From: Bacteroidota bacterium
GTDB lineage: Bacteria; Bacteroidota; Bacteroidia; Bacteroidales; M50B96
Length of the DNA stretch: 38,233 nucleotides
Reading direction: 5' to 3'
Assembly: GCA_024762835.1 (NCBI GenBank)
Contig: JANTGP010000008.1
Coordinates: forward strand, 1-38,233
Within the stretch, counting starts at the first letter, position 1; each line of letters begins with the position of its first letter. Under the pieces are notes generated by a model. It had not been told where the DNA came from. It made no database searches and saw only the letters and a list, made by a program, of their open reading frames with translations. Below are positions 25,213 through 32,660 of this stretch, piece after piece. The translations under genes were made by a program, and so were the position numbers.

Positions 25213-26631
25213 TTATTTCGTTGTCTTATTTATCCATTTTGCAATTATCTCAAGAGACTCAGACGAGAATGTTTCTTCAATAAAAGGATATTCTGATACA
25301 GATCCCGTTTCACAATGTTGAAACAGGTGGTTTAAATTGTCAAGTACAATTGTTGTTACATTATTATTTCCTGCTTCTGAGAGAAAAGCTTTTATATTGC
25401 TCATATTCGGGTCAGGCGGGACTTGTAAGTCTTTGTTTCCGGCAAGAGCCAAAACAGGACATTTAACTTTACTGAGATAATCAGCAGGTTGAATCTTGAT
25501 AAATTCTCTAAACCATGGTGAAAGAACTTGTTGTATTACTATTTCAGAAAATTGTTTACTTAAATTTTTCTGCTCTATTTTCTTTTTCGACATAAGAAAT
25601 GTCTTTCGCTTATAAAGTTTACGAATACTAATAACAGCTTCTTTATATGATTTATCGCTTTTGGCAATCTTATATATTTTTGAAAGAAAGCGAATATCCT
25701 TATTAATTTCTTTTTTCTTTTTTCCTTCTGCCAGGTTTATTAATCTTGTTTGTTGATAAAGAATATCTTCACCCGAACTACCCGGTCCGGCAAGCATTAC
25801 AATAAATGCAATATCCTTTCTCTTTGCTGCAAGCATAGGGGTAATTATTCCACCTTCGCTATGGCCTATTATACCTATTTTCCGGCTGTTTATCCCTTTG
25901 TGATTTTTTAGAAATTCAAAAGCAGCTTCAGCATCATCAGCAAAATCATATGTAGTAGCCGTACTAAAGTTCCCTTCGGAATCAGCAGTTCCTCTATCAT
26001 CGTACCTTAAAACTGCTATTCCTTGTTTTGTAAGATAATCTGCTATAACCCAGAATGGTTTATGCCCGAATATTTCAGAGTTCCTATTTTGAGGTCCTGA
26101 ACCTGAAACTAAAATAACAGCCGGAGCATTATATGAATTTTCAGGAAGGGTAAGAGTTCCCCTCAATTTAATTTTAGACTTATTATTCTCAAAAGTAACT
26201 TCTTCAGTTTTGTATGCGAAGGGCGGTTTAGGTTCTTGTGGTCTTAATAAAAGAGGTTCTTTATTTAATCTTTTAAAGTTTAAGTCATATTTCTTAAAAG
26301 CTTGTTCCCAAGCTCCTGTAATGTTTTTATAATCATCGCTTATGCTTCCTTTGTAATTACTTGCAAAAGCTTTTATTTTAAACTTAATCTCATTGTTTAT
26401 GAAACTTATTTCGTCTATTTGTTTAGCGGCAATTCCTTGCTCAGGAATATCCAGACTTGCCTTTATCGAGTCATTTTCATTATAGACTTTAAGCCAGAAA
26501 GTAAGTTTCTGTCCATTAGTTTCCAATTTACCTTCCCAATAGTTAGGGTATTCTAATTTAGTCTGAGCTATTAAAATATTACTTGCTAAGACAGCTACGG
26601 TAAAGACAATAATTGAGATTAATTTAGTCAT
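25213..26631 (-). CDS. Secreted alpha/beta hydrolase
   Basis: This 472-aa protein has a signal peptide (about 1-23, ending LIAQ before TKLEYP). It has an N-terminal all-beta accessory region (25-135) and an alpha/beta hydrolase domain (about 145-470). The nucleophile elbow is GHSEGG with S258, and the oxyanion region is VSGSGPQNRN (175-184). The acid is probably the Asp of AGNKDLQVPPD, and the base the His of LDNLNHLFQH near the C-terminus. The helical lid between about 285 and 360 is rich in Lys. Substrate unknown; ester or peptide hydrolysis is the family norm. It is the last gene of a minus-strand group with the PrsW-like gene (18 bp) and the lipoprotein, and convergent with RSH. Confidence 0.85.
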   Translation of the reverse strand: MTKLISIIVFTVAVLASNILIAQTKLEYPNYWEGKLETNGQKLTFWLKVYNENDSIKASLDIPEQGIAAKQIDEISFINNEIKFKIKAFASNYKGSISDDYKNITGAWEQAFKKYDLNFKRLNKEPLLLRPQEPKPPFAYKTEEVTFENNKSKIKLRGTLTLPENSYNAPAVILVSGSGPQNRNSEIFGHKPFWVIADYLTKQGIAVLRYDDRGTADSEGNFSTATTYDFADDAEAAFEFLKNHKGINSRKIGIIGHSEGGIITPMLAAKRKDIAFIVMLAGPGSSGEDILYQQTRLINLAEGKKKKEINKDIRFLSKIYKIAKSDKSYKEAVISIRKLYKRKTFLMSKKKIEQKNLSKQFSEIVIQQVLSPWFREFIKIQPADYLSKVKCPVLALAGNKDLQVPPDPNMSNIKAFLSEAGNNNVTTIVLDNLNHLFQHCETGSVSEYPFIEETFSSESLEIIAKWINKTTK

Positions 26632-26649
26632 AGACTCTAATAATAAGTG

Positions 26650-27363
26650 TTAAAAACCAAATAAATTTGTGTCTTGTTTCCCTATTCCATCATTCCTGAA
26701 GATTGATTGCTCAGACAATCGTCTCATTTGTTTTAAGCCAAGAAGCCATAAAAAAATTAGGAAGGGAACATAAATAAGCATTAGGTATTCATATTCAGAC
26801 ATTAAGATAAAGTCGTAAATACCATGTAGAATAAATGGAACGATGAATGCAAGAAGTAGAGATATTTGCCTTTTGTTTGGATAAAACTTGGCAATACCAA
26901 AGTAATAACCCATCGCAATACCAAAGAAAGCATGTCCCGGAACTGCTGTTATTGCTCTAACAATGCCTGTATTAATACCGTAATTTGTTACATAAAGAAT
27001 ATTCTCAATTCCCGCAAATCCCAATGAAATAAATACAGCATATACAATACCATCAAATTTCTCATTGAAATTTTTATTGTTCCATATTAAAAGAAGTAAT
27101 GCAATAAATTTGAAAAACTCTTCGGTAAAGGCTGCAACTGCAAAGGCAGTATAAGCTGCACCTGACAGACTGCTTTCGGGATATTGCCTCAGCGACGAGA
27201 TGAATCTTTCGATATAGGAAACAGGAAAACAAATAAGTATTCCTACGAGTAAAGCAGTTATTAAAATGCCAAGTGGTTCGTGTTCATATTTGTCTCTTAT
27301 GTAAATGTAAATAGCAATAATTACTACAGGTGCCAGTGCTAATATAAAAAGAGTTATAGGCAT
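26650..27363 (-). CDS. PrsW-like intramembrane protease family protein
   Basis: This 237-aa protein has about seven TM segments. The glutamic-protease-like motifs of the PrsW/CPBP-related families are present in order: EEFFK (81-85), FDGIVYA (103-109), GFAGIEN (115-121), GHAFFG (143-148) and HGIYDF (180-185). PrsW in Bacillus cleaves the anti-sigma factor RsiW, and the family is broadly linked to site-1 cleavage or membrane sensing. It starts 7 bp after the lipoprotein gene and ends 18 bp before the hydrolase gene, so co-transcription is very likely. No sigma/anti-sigma pair lies nearby, so its substrate is unknown. Confidence 0.85.
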   Translation of the reverse strand: MPITLFILALAPVVIIAIYIYIRDKYEHEPLGILITALLVGILICFPVSYIERFISSLRQYPESSLSGAAYTAFAVAAFTEEFFKFIALLLLIWNNKNFNEKFDGIVYAVFISLGFAGIENILYVTNYGINTGIVRAITAVPGHAFFGIAMGYYFGIAKFYPNKRQISLLLAFIVPFILHGIYDFILMSEYEYLMLIYVPFLIFLWLLGLKQMRRLSEQSIFRNDGIGKQDTNLFGF

Positions 27364-27370
27364 AAGAGTA

Positions 27371-28423
27371 TTAATTATTCAAACAGTCGTAGTTTCCGTA
27401 TTGGTCGGCAAATCGCAAATGCTTTGTTGCTTCACCACATGATAGCTCATCAAGAGCAAGATTACTAAGCTCTTTATTGTAAACATATTTTGAATAGCGA
27501 GCAGAGAAGATTCCAATACCGTTTGTAATATTTGTAAATGCCGGTTTTTCCTGTACAATTCCCTGAGATGGTCCGTTTACTTCCATATAGAGTGAAAGTT
27601 CCTCGCCGGCAACAATAAAAATAAAATCAAGACCAAGAGCTTCACGCTTAATAACAGGGTCAACCTGTTCAATATTATTTCTCACAAAGTCGTAAAACAT
27701 GGCACCGCTTATTGTCATTGTCATTTCAGAGCTTGCATCAATATTTGCAGGTCGTTTTTTACTAGGCTGAACCCAGTCAATATAGTAATCAAAATCACCC
27801 TCAGGTTTGTGTTCTCTGTAGTTAAACCGAATTGTAAGCCCATATAATACTCCTTCTTCAGTTGGTCTGAATTTAACTTTATAGTCGAGGTACTCTTGTT
27901 GTTGGGCATTGTATATGCCAATTTTCTCTGCTGGGTTTGAGCTGGGTTTCACTACCTTAAGCTCTTTTACAAGACTTGTAGTTGCAGTAATTGGTTCTTT
28001 CCCAGGTATATTTATTACAAGTTTATAATCATAATCTTCGTTAAGAGCTTCAGTTGTCTTATAAAGAGTATTTCTATCTGTTGCAAAAACTCCATCTTCT
28101 TTGACAATGTCATTTACTTCAAACATCTCAATTTTAGCAATATTTCCCGAGTTATCGTAAATATTATTTCCATTCAACAGAGGTTCAAGATACACTTCAG
28201 CATTATTGTAAAATAATGAATCACTTTCCTGAGCCATGACATAAGCATCTTCGTCTCCCAAAAAGGCTTTGTTTAATTTAATATATTGTGCTGTATCTGT
28301 CTGGTTTAAAAGTCCATAGACAATGGTAATGTCTTTCCAATCTGCATTTATATCAAAGTCGGTACTGCATGAGTATGTAAATAATAATGGGATAATAATC
28401 AGGAAACTTATTAATTTTTTCAT
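27371..28423 (-). CDS. Predicted lipoprotein, DUF4249-like
   Basis: This 350-aa protein has a lipoprotein signal (residues 1-19, LLFTYSC before STDFDINADW). The beginning of the mature part, with TIVYGLLNQTDTAQYIKLNKAFLG, and the later Ig-like layout resemble DUF4249 proteins, which often sit near TonB-dependent receptors in Bacteroidota; none is present here. Two Cys are at the C-terminus (SCGEA, DCLNN). It is the first gene of the lipoprotein-PrsW-hydrolase unit. Family assignment by eye is moderate. Confidence 0.65.
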   Translation of the reverse strand: MKKLISFLIIIPLLFTYSCSTDFDINADWKDITIVYGLLNQTDTAQYIKLNKAFLGDEDAYVMAQESDSLFYNNAEVYLEPLLNGNNIYDNSGNIAKIEMFEVNDIVKEDGVFATDRNTLYKTTEALNEDYDYKLVINIPGKEPITATTSLVKELKVVKPSSNPAEKIGIYNAQQQEYLDYKVKFRPTEEGVLYGLTIRFNYREHKPEGDFDYYIDWVQPSKKRPANIDASSEMTMTISGAMFYDFVRNNIEQVDPVIKREALGLDFIFIVAGEELSLYMEVNGPSQGIVQEKPAFTNITNGIGIFSARYSKYVYNKELSNLALDELSCGEATKHLRFADQYGNYDCLNN

Positions 28424-28517
28424 TAAAACAATTGGATATTAAATAATTTAGTCAATTTTGCACTTTGTAAATCATTGCAAATGTAAGGAAAACATAAAAA
28501 CTAAAAAATTAAATAAT

Positions 28518-29333
28518 ATGTCAATGTTTGCTCAGGTAAGAAAGGTTACAACTCATGTCTTAAATGAGATGAAACTACGAAATGAAAAGATAGCTATGTT
28601 AACTGCATATGATTATTCAATGGCACGTATTATTGATAATGCCGGTATTGATGTGATTCTAGTTGGCGACTCTGCTTCGAATGTTATGGCAGGACATGAT
28701 ACTACTCTGCCCATTACATTAAATGAAATGATATACCATGCTAGTTCTGTAATGCGGGCAGTTAAACGCGCTCTTGTCGTTGTCGACCTTCCTTTTGGCT
28801 CGTATCAGGGAAACTCGAAAGAGGCTCTTTCCACTGCTATAAGAATAATGAAAGAGACAGGAGCTCATAGTATAAAAATGGAAGGTGGTAGAGAAATAAA
28901 GGAATCTATTGAAAGAATATTGTCTGCCGGAATACCTGTTATGGGTCATTTAGGTCTTACTCCTCAATCTATTCATAAATTTGGGACTTATGTGGTGAGA
29001 GCTAAAGAAGAGGCTGAAGCCGCTAAACTTATAGAGGATGCTCATCTTCTTCAAGAAACAGGTTGTTTTGCTGTGGTTGTTGAAAAGATTCCGGCCAAGC
29101 TTGCCAAAAGAGTTGCAGATGAGCTGACAATACCGGTTATTGGTATTGGAGCAGGACATCATGTTGACGGACAGGTTCTTGTTTTACATGATATGCTGGG
29201 TATTACTCAGGAATTCTCACCTCGATTCTTGCGTCGTTATCATAATTTATTTGCTGAAATACAAGGTTCGGTACAGGCTTATATTGGTGATGTTAAGGCA
29301 GTTGATTTCCCTAACGAAAAAGAACAGTATTAG
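28518..29333 (+). CDS. panB: 3-methyl-2-oxobutanoate hydroxymethyltransferase
   Basis: Ketopantoate hydroxymethyltransferase, the first step of pantothenate and hence CoA biosynthesis. From the ATG at 28518 it is 271 aa, the usual PanB length. The in-frame ATG at 28458 adds a 20-residue, Lys/Asn/Cys-rich, non-family extension and is rejected. Motifs are [31 protein letters not shown] (metal Asp), [10 protein letters not shown] (metal Asp), [30 protein letters not shown] (catalytic Glu) and [17 protein letters not shown]. The RluA-type gene follows after 10 bp, suggesting an operon. Confidence 0.96.
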   Translation: MSMFAQVRKVTTHVLNEMKLRNEKIAMLTAYDYSMARIIDNAGIDVILVGDSASNVMAGHDTTLPITLNEMIYHASSVMRAVKRALVVVDLPFGSYQGNSKEALSTAIRIMKETGAHSIKMEGGREIKESIERILSAGIPVMGHLGLTPQSIHKFGTYVVRAKEEAEAAKLIEDAHLLQETGCFAVVVEKIPAKLAKRVADELTIPVIGIGAGHHVDGQVLVLHDMLGITQEFSPRFLRRYHNLFAEIQGSVQAYIGDVKAVDFPNEKEQY

Positions 29334-29343
29334 AACTTAACTT

Positions 29344-30024
29344 ATGGCTATTGAAAATGCTAGAATTCTTTTTGAGGATAATCATATTATTGTTTTAAAT
29401 AAGAAGGTTTCGGAGATTGTACAAGGTGATAAAACAGGAGATAAACCACTTGTTGACGAACTGAAAGATTATCTTAAAAAGAAGTATAACAAACCCGGTA
29501 ATGTCTTTGTTGGTCTGCCGCACCGCCTTGACAGACCTGTGAGTGGTATTGTTCTTTTTGCCAAGACAGGGAAAGCTCTTTCAAGGCTTAATAAAATGTT
29601 TAAAGAAAAGGAGATTAAAAAGATTTATTGGGCAATAGTAAAAGAAAGACCTCCTAGAGAAAGTGATACTCTCAAACATTATCTGAAAAGAAACAGAAAG
29701 CAGAATAAATCTTATGCTTATGATAAGGAAGTGGCAGATTCCAAGTATGCCGAACTTGATTATAAACTCATTTCTTCATCTGATAGATATTATCTTCTCG
29801 AAATAGTTTTAAAAACCGGCAGACATCATCAAATTAGAGCTCAATTGTCGAAAATTGGCTGCCCGATTAAAGGTGATTTGAAATACTCATATCCTCGTTC
29901 AAATTCAAATTCCGGTATTGATCTTCATGCACGTAAAATTATTTTTGTTCATCCTGTAAAGAAAGAGGAAATAACTATTGTTGCTCCTACACCTAAAGAT
30001 TCAATTTGGGATAAGTTTGAATAA
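29344..30024 (+). CDS. RluA family pseudouridine synthase
   Basis: This 226-aa catalytic-domain-only pseudouridine synthase has no S4 domain. The catalytic Asp is D63 in HRLDRPVSG. Other family motifs are ILFEDNHIIVLNKK (8-21), FAKTGKALSRLNKMF, KIYWAIV and LKTGRHHQIRAQL. The C-terminal VHPVKKEEITIVAPTP is typical. It would isomerise a uridine in rRNA or tRNA; the target cannot be read from sequence. It lies 10 bp after panB, with the palindrome island beyond. Confidence 0.93.
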   Translation: MAIENARILFEDNHIIVLNKKVSEIVQGDKTGDKPLVDELKDYLKKKYNKPGNVFVGLPHRLDRPVSGIVLFAKTGKALSRLNKMFKEKEIKKIYWAIVKERPPRESDTLKHYLKRNRKQNKSYAYDKEVADSKYAELDYKLISSSDRYYLLEIVLKTGRHHQIRAQLSKIGCPIKGDLKYSYPRSNSNSGIDLHARKIIFVHPVKKEEITIVAPTPKDSIWDKFE

Positions 30025-30110
30025 TGTTCTCACTATTTTAGATTTGGTATACCGCTTATTAAATGACTTTATTTTCCGGAATTTAACCGCTTTCAATAGA
30101 AAGGTTTCAA

Positions 30111-30685
30111 ATCCGATACCTATCGGATAACATAAGTATAATATTTACACTCCTATTTATTAAGCTGTCCTTTCAGGATGGTTTTTACACTAATAGTGCT
30201 TTACACAAGGCCTTGCCTTGTGCTAAATTAAATTGGACTTACAGCCCAAAAACCGGAATAGTAAACAGAAGCTCTTTATATATTAGGATGAGTTCATTTT
30301 ATTACAGCTTTTTGTTTGGTATAGTAATTTGGATTTTGGCTGAAAGCCAAACAAACCTTAGCACAGGGCAACGCCCTGTGTGCTTTGTATCGAACAAAGA
30401 CGCCCTGAAAGGGCAATATCATAGCAACGTATTTGTTATACCCTCGCAGGACGTATTACATATTACCTAAATCACAGGGCGTTGCCTTGTGCTAAGTTAT
30501 CAAAGCCTTTCAGGCTTATTCTTAAAACATTGTTGTTTTTACATTTTGCTGTATTACGTAGAACTTAGCCATATATTATAATAAACACCACGAAGTGGTA
30601 ACTTTTTAGCCCATGGCAGCACCATGGACTAGTAAGTAGATAATACAGTATCGTCCTGAAAGGACAGCTTAATACCGGTTGGTAT
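30111..30685. repeat. Palindrome-rich intergenic island (REP-like hairpin cluster)
   Basis: At least ten short hairpins crowd this non-coding stretch. One group has a GAA (or TTC) triloop with differing but complementary stems: GGCT-GAA-AGCC (30335-30351), GCCCT-GAA-AGGGC (30402-30414), AAGCCT-TTC-AGGCTT (30503-30517), ACCAC-GAA-GTGGT (30587-30599) and GTCCT-GAA-AGGAC (30653-30665). A second group is CACAGGGC-like with a 3-nt loop: CACAAGGC/GCCTTGTG (30204-30222), CACAGGGC/GCCCTGTG (30362-30380) and CACAGGGC/GCCTTGTG (30473-30491). The first and third of these have the tail GCTAA; the middle one is inverted. Others are ATCCGATA-CC-TATCGGAT (30111-30128) and ATACC-GGTT-GGTAT (30672-30685). An ORF at 30213-30470 here is an artefact. 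The area resembles REP/BIME-type repeats; no transposase is nearby. Confidence 0.75.
30158..30674. repeat. 21-bp perfect inverted repeat bounding most of the palindrome island
   Basis: Positions 30158-30178 and 30654-30674 are exact reverse complements over 21 bp; the core is TAAGCTGTCCTTTCAGGA. They enclose a 517-bp segment, and each arm itself contains a TCCT/AGGA mini-hairpin. No target-site duplication or transposase ORF was found. Confidence 0.75.
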
Positions 30686-30719
30686 ATGAATCAATAATCA
30701 GAAATATTTAAGACAAAAA

Positions 30720-30746
30720 AAAAGCCTCACTGACGGTGAGGCTTTT
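30720..30746 (-). terminator. Intrinsic terminator of the T9SS-secreted protein gene
   Basis: AAAAGCCTCAC and GTGAGGCTTTT form a perfect 11-bp stem with a 5-nt loop. On the minus strand it is followed by a long T-run (A-run at 30715-30723). It lies 18 bp after the stop of the minus-strand gene. Confidence 0.9.
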
Positions 30747-30764
30747 CTGTTACATCTTCATTAT

Positions 30765-32600
30765 TTATTCAATAACCAATTTCTGTGTAAAGCTTTGATT
30801 TTCCATATTAACTTTAATAATATAGATTCCTGAACTCAAGTCAGAAATATCAACTCTTTTTACTGAATTGTTTATTTTGTTGCTTTTAACCAATAAGCCA
30901 CTTATATTATAAATATCCATTGTGCCGGCAGTTTTGGAGAAAATATTCACATAATTGCTTGCAGGGTTAGGGTAGACAGAGATTCTGCTATCATCAATTT
31001 CAGTAACTCCTGCCAGATTGCCCATATCTACTTTATTTGCCTGAATAACTTCTTTTGTAGGGTCGTGTTGTACAAACACTATAAATTCGCAATCTTCAAC
31101 TGGATATCCAGCTGTTGAGAAATTAATTGTTGTTGTGTATGTTAGAGACGAAGAAAAATCAAGTGCTGTTCCGGCATGGTCAGGATACATTTCGCGTAAT
31201 ACAAAATTAGCATGATTTAGTCCTGCCCATGATATTGGTATATTTGATTGAGTTAAAGCAGCTCTTAGAACCAATCCGCTTGTGAAAAAGTTATTTTGCT
31301 GTTCAACAGTTATTGTTGCCAGATAATCATTGCCGCTAACCAACTCAACATTTACATCTAAAGTATAAACCGAAGGTGTTGCAATTCTTTCTTCATACAA
31401 AGGAAGGTATGAATCGTAAATACTTGAATTGGCATTTCCACCTGAGAAACCTAAAACTCCATCAACTGATGTAGTAGGGTAACCTGATACTTCATAATAA
31501 ATTTCGCTTTCTTCGCAAAAAGAGTTCGCTAAAGAATCGCCGTTATGATATTCGATAATAGCAACTTCTTTTCCATTTTCAATTAAATCATCAGCACCCA
31601 TCGAAGCTCCCGGGCAGTAACCACACCAGAATCCGGTATTTATTTCAAACAATACAACATCTCTACCTACACCGCCTGCAATTGTTCCGCTTGCCACATT
31701 TGACGATGGTGAATATCCTAAACCAAAATAATGTGCACGTGCTTGATAATCATATGTGTTGGGGTACAGCCCATTGTCGTCATAAGAGTTTGTTGTTAAG
31801 CCACTGGCAAATACAACTCCATTTTTCATTAAAGAATAAGAGTCAGGTGTATTTGATGCAGGAACATCCCAGGTAAGAGCTATGTCATTATTATTTACGC
31901 TTGCTACAAGGTTTAAAGGAGCATCAAGAGCTGTTTGTTCTGTGAATTCAACGTTATCAACAAGATAATCTGAGGGAACGCCATTGTCATCTGTCCAGCC
32001 ATAAAAGTTTACAGCATCAAGTTTATGAAGTGTTCCGCTTCCAAATGAACCTTTGCTCCATTGCCAGCTTATAGCTTCAACTGAGTCAATATAAAGTGTT
32101 GCAAAGTCGTCGTCAACATCAACAATTGCGTTTACGTATAACCATTCATCGAAATTAAATGTAAACGAACCGGCTTCGGCAGCACCGGCATCAACTGTTC
32201 CCGTACCGTCAACATTAAAGTTTGCTTGCATACCCCATTCGCTGTTTGAACCGTTAAAGTCCTGAAGCATGTTGAAATATGCTACATGTCCTTGCTTTAC
32301 ATACATGTAAAACTGAATCTGATAGCGACCTGTGGTTTTATCTCCAAGCTCAAGAACAAGGTCATTATCAGCAACAATATTTACTGAGTTTACGCCACTG
32401 TAAGCATTTGTTGATGTTATCATAGGGTCAGTTCCGCCTCCGGTTGCTCCGTTCCATGTTGTCCATGGTCCTGAGGTTTGAGCAACAAAATGATTACCGC
32501 TAGTGTAAGCCTCAAAGTCTTCGTAAATTAATTGTGTTTGCGAAAACAATGTTGCAACAGATAATAATGTTACAATTAGAAGTAAGTAAGATTTTTTCAT
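30765..32600 (-). CDS. T9SS-secreted Omp28-like thioredoxin-fold protein
   Basis: This 611-aa secreted protein has a signal peptide (1-21), then a LamG/jelly-roll-like domain (about 25-222) and an FN3 domain (226-305). A thioredoxin-fold, Omp28-like domain (about 313-525) has the redox motif WCGYCPG (C326, C329) and SGYPTT with the cis-Pro at P375. A type A C-terminal sorting domain (540-611) starts ISVYPNPASN, contains MDIYNISGLLV and DLSSGIYIIKV, and ends FTQKLVIE. The sorting domain is the export and attachment signal of the type IX secretion system, so the protein should reach the cell surface. Thiol-redox or adhesion roles are both possible. Monocistronic with its own terminator. Confidence 0.88.
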   Translation of the reverse strand: MKKSYLLLIVTLLSVATLFSQTQLIYEDFEAYTSGNHFVAQTSGPWTTWNGATGGGTDPMITSTNAYSGVNSVNIVADNDLVLELGDKTTGRYQIQFYMYVKQGHVAYFNMLQDFNGSNSEWGMQANFNVDGTGTVDAGAAEAGSFTFNFDEWLYVNAIVDVDDDFATLYIDSVEAISWQWSKGSFGSGTLHKLDAVNFYGWTDDNGVPSDYLVDNVEFTEQTALDAPLNLVASVNNNDIALTWDVPASNTPDSYSLMKNGVVFASGLTTNSYDDNGLYPNTYDYQARAHYFGLGYSPSSNVASGTIAGGVGRDVVLFEINTGFWCGYCPGASMGADDLIENGKEVAIIEYHNGDSLANSFCEESEIYYEVSGYPTTSVDGVLGFSGGNANSSIYDSYLPLYEERIATPSVYTLDVNVELVSGNDYLATITVEQQNNFFTSGLVLRAALTQSNIPISWAGLNHANFVLREMYPDHAGTALDFSSSLTYTTTINFSTAGYPVEDCEFIVFVQHDPTKEVIQANKVDMGNLAGVTEIDDSRISVYPNPASNYVNIFSKTAGTMDIYNISGLLVKSNKINNSVKRVDISDLSSGIYIIKVNMENQSFTQKLVIE

Positions 32601-32660
32601 AATTTAGTGTTTTAAGATTTATACAATATTTGTTGTTAGTAATTTAAGAAGTCATATTTA

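Noticed and set aside
28458-28517. An upstream in-frame ATG giving PanB 20 extra residues
   Set aside because: The extension is not family-like; the start at 28518 gives normal PanB length and alignment.
30213-30470. An 85-codon open frame in the palindrome island
   Set aside because: It is made of hairpin repeats read through, has no protein-like composition or RBS, and lies wholly in the repeat cluster.
30111-30685. CRISPR array
   Set aside because: The repeats are short palindromes of differing sequence without regular spacers, and no cas genes are present.
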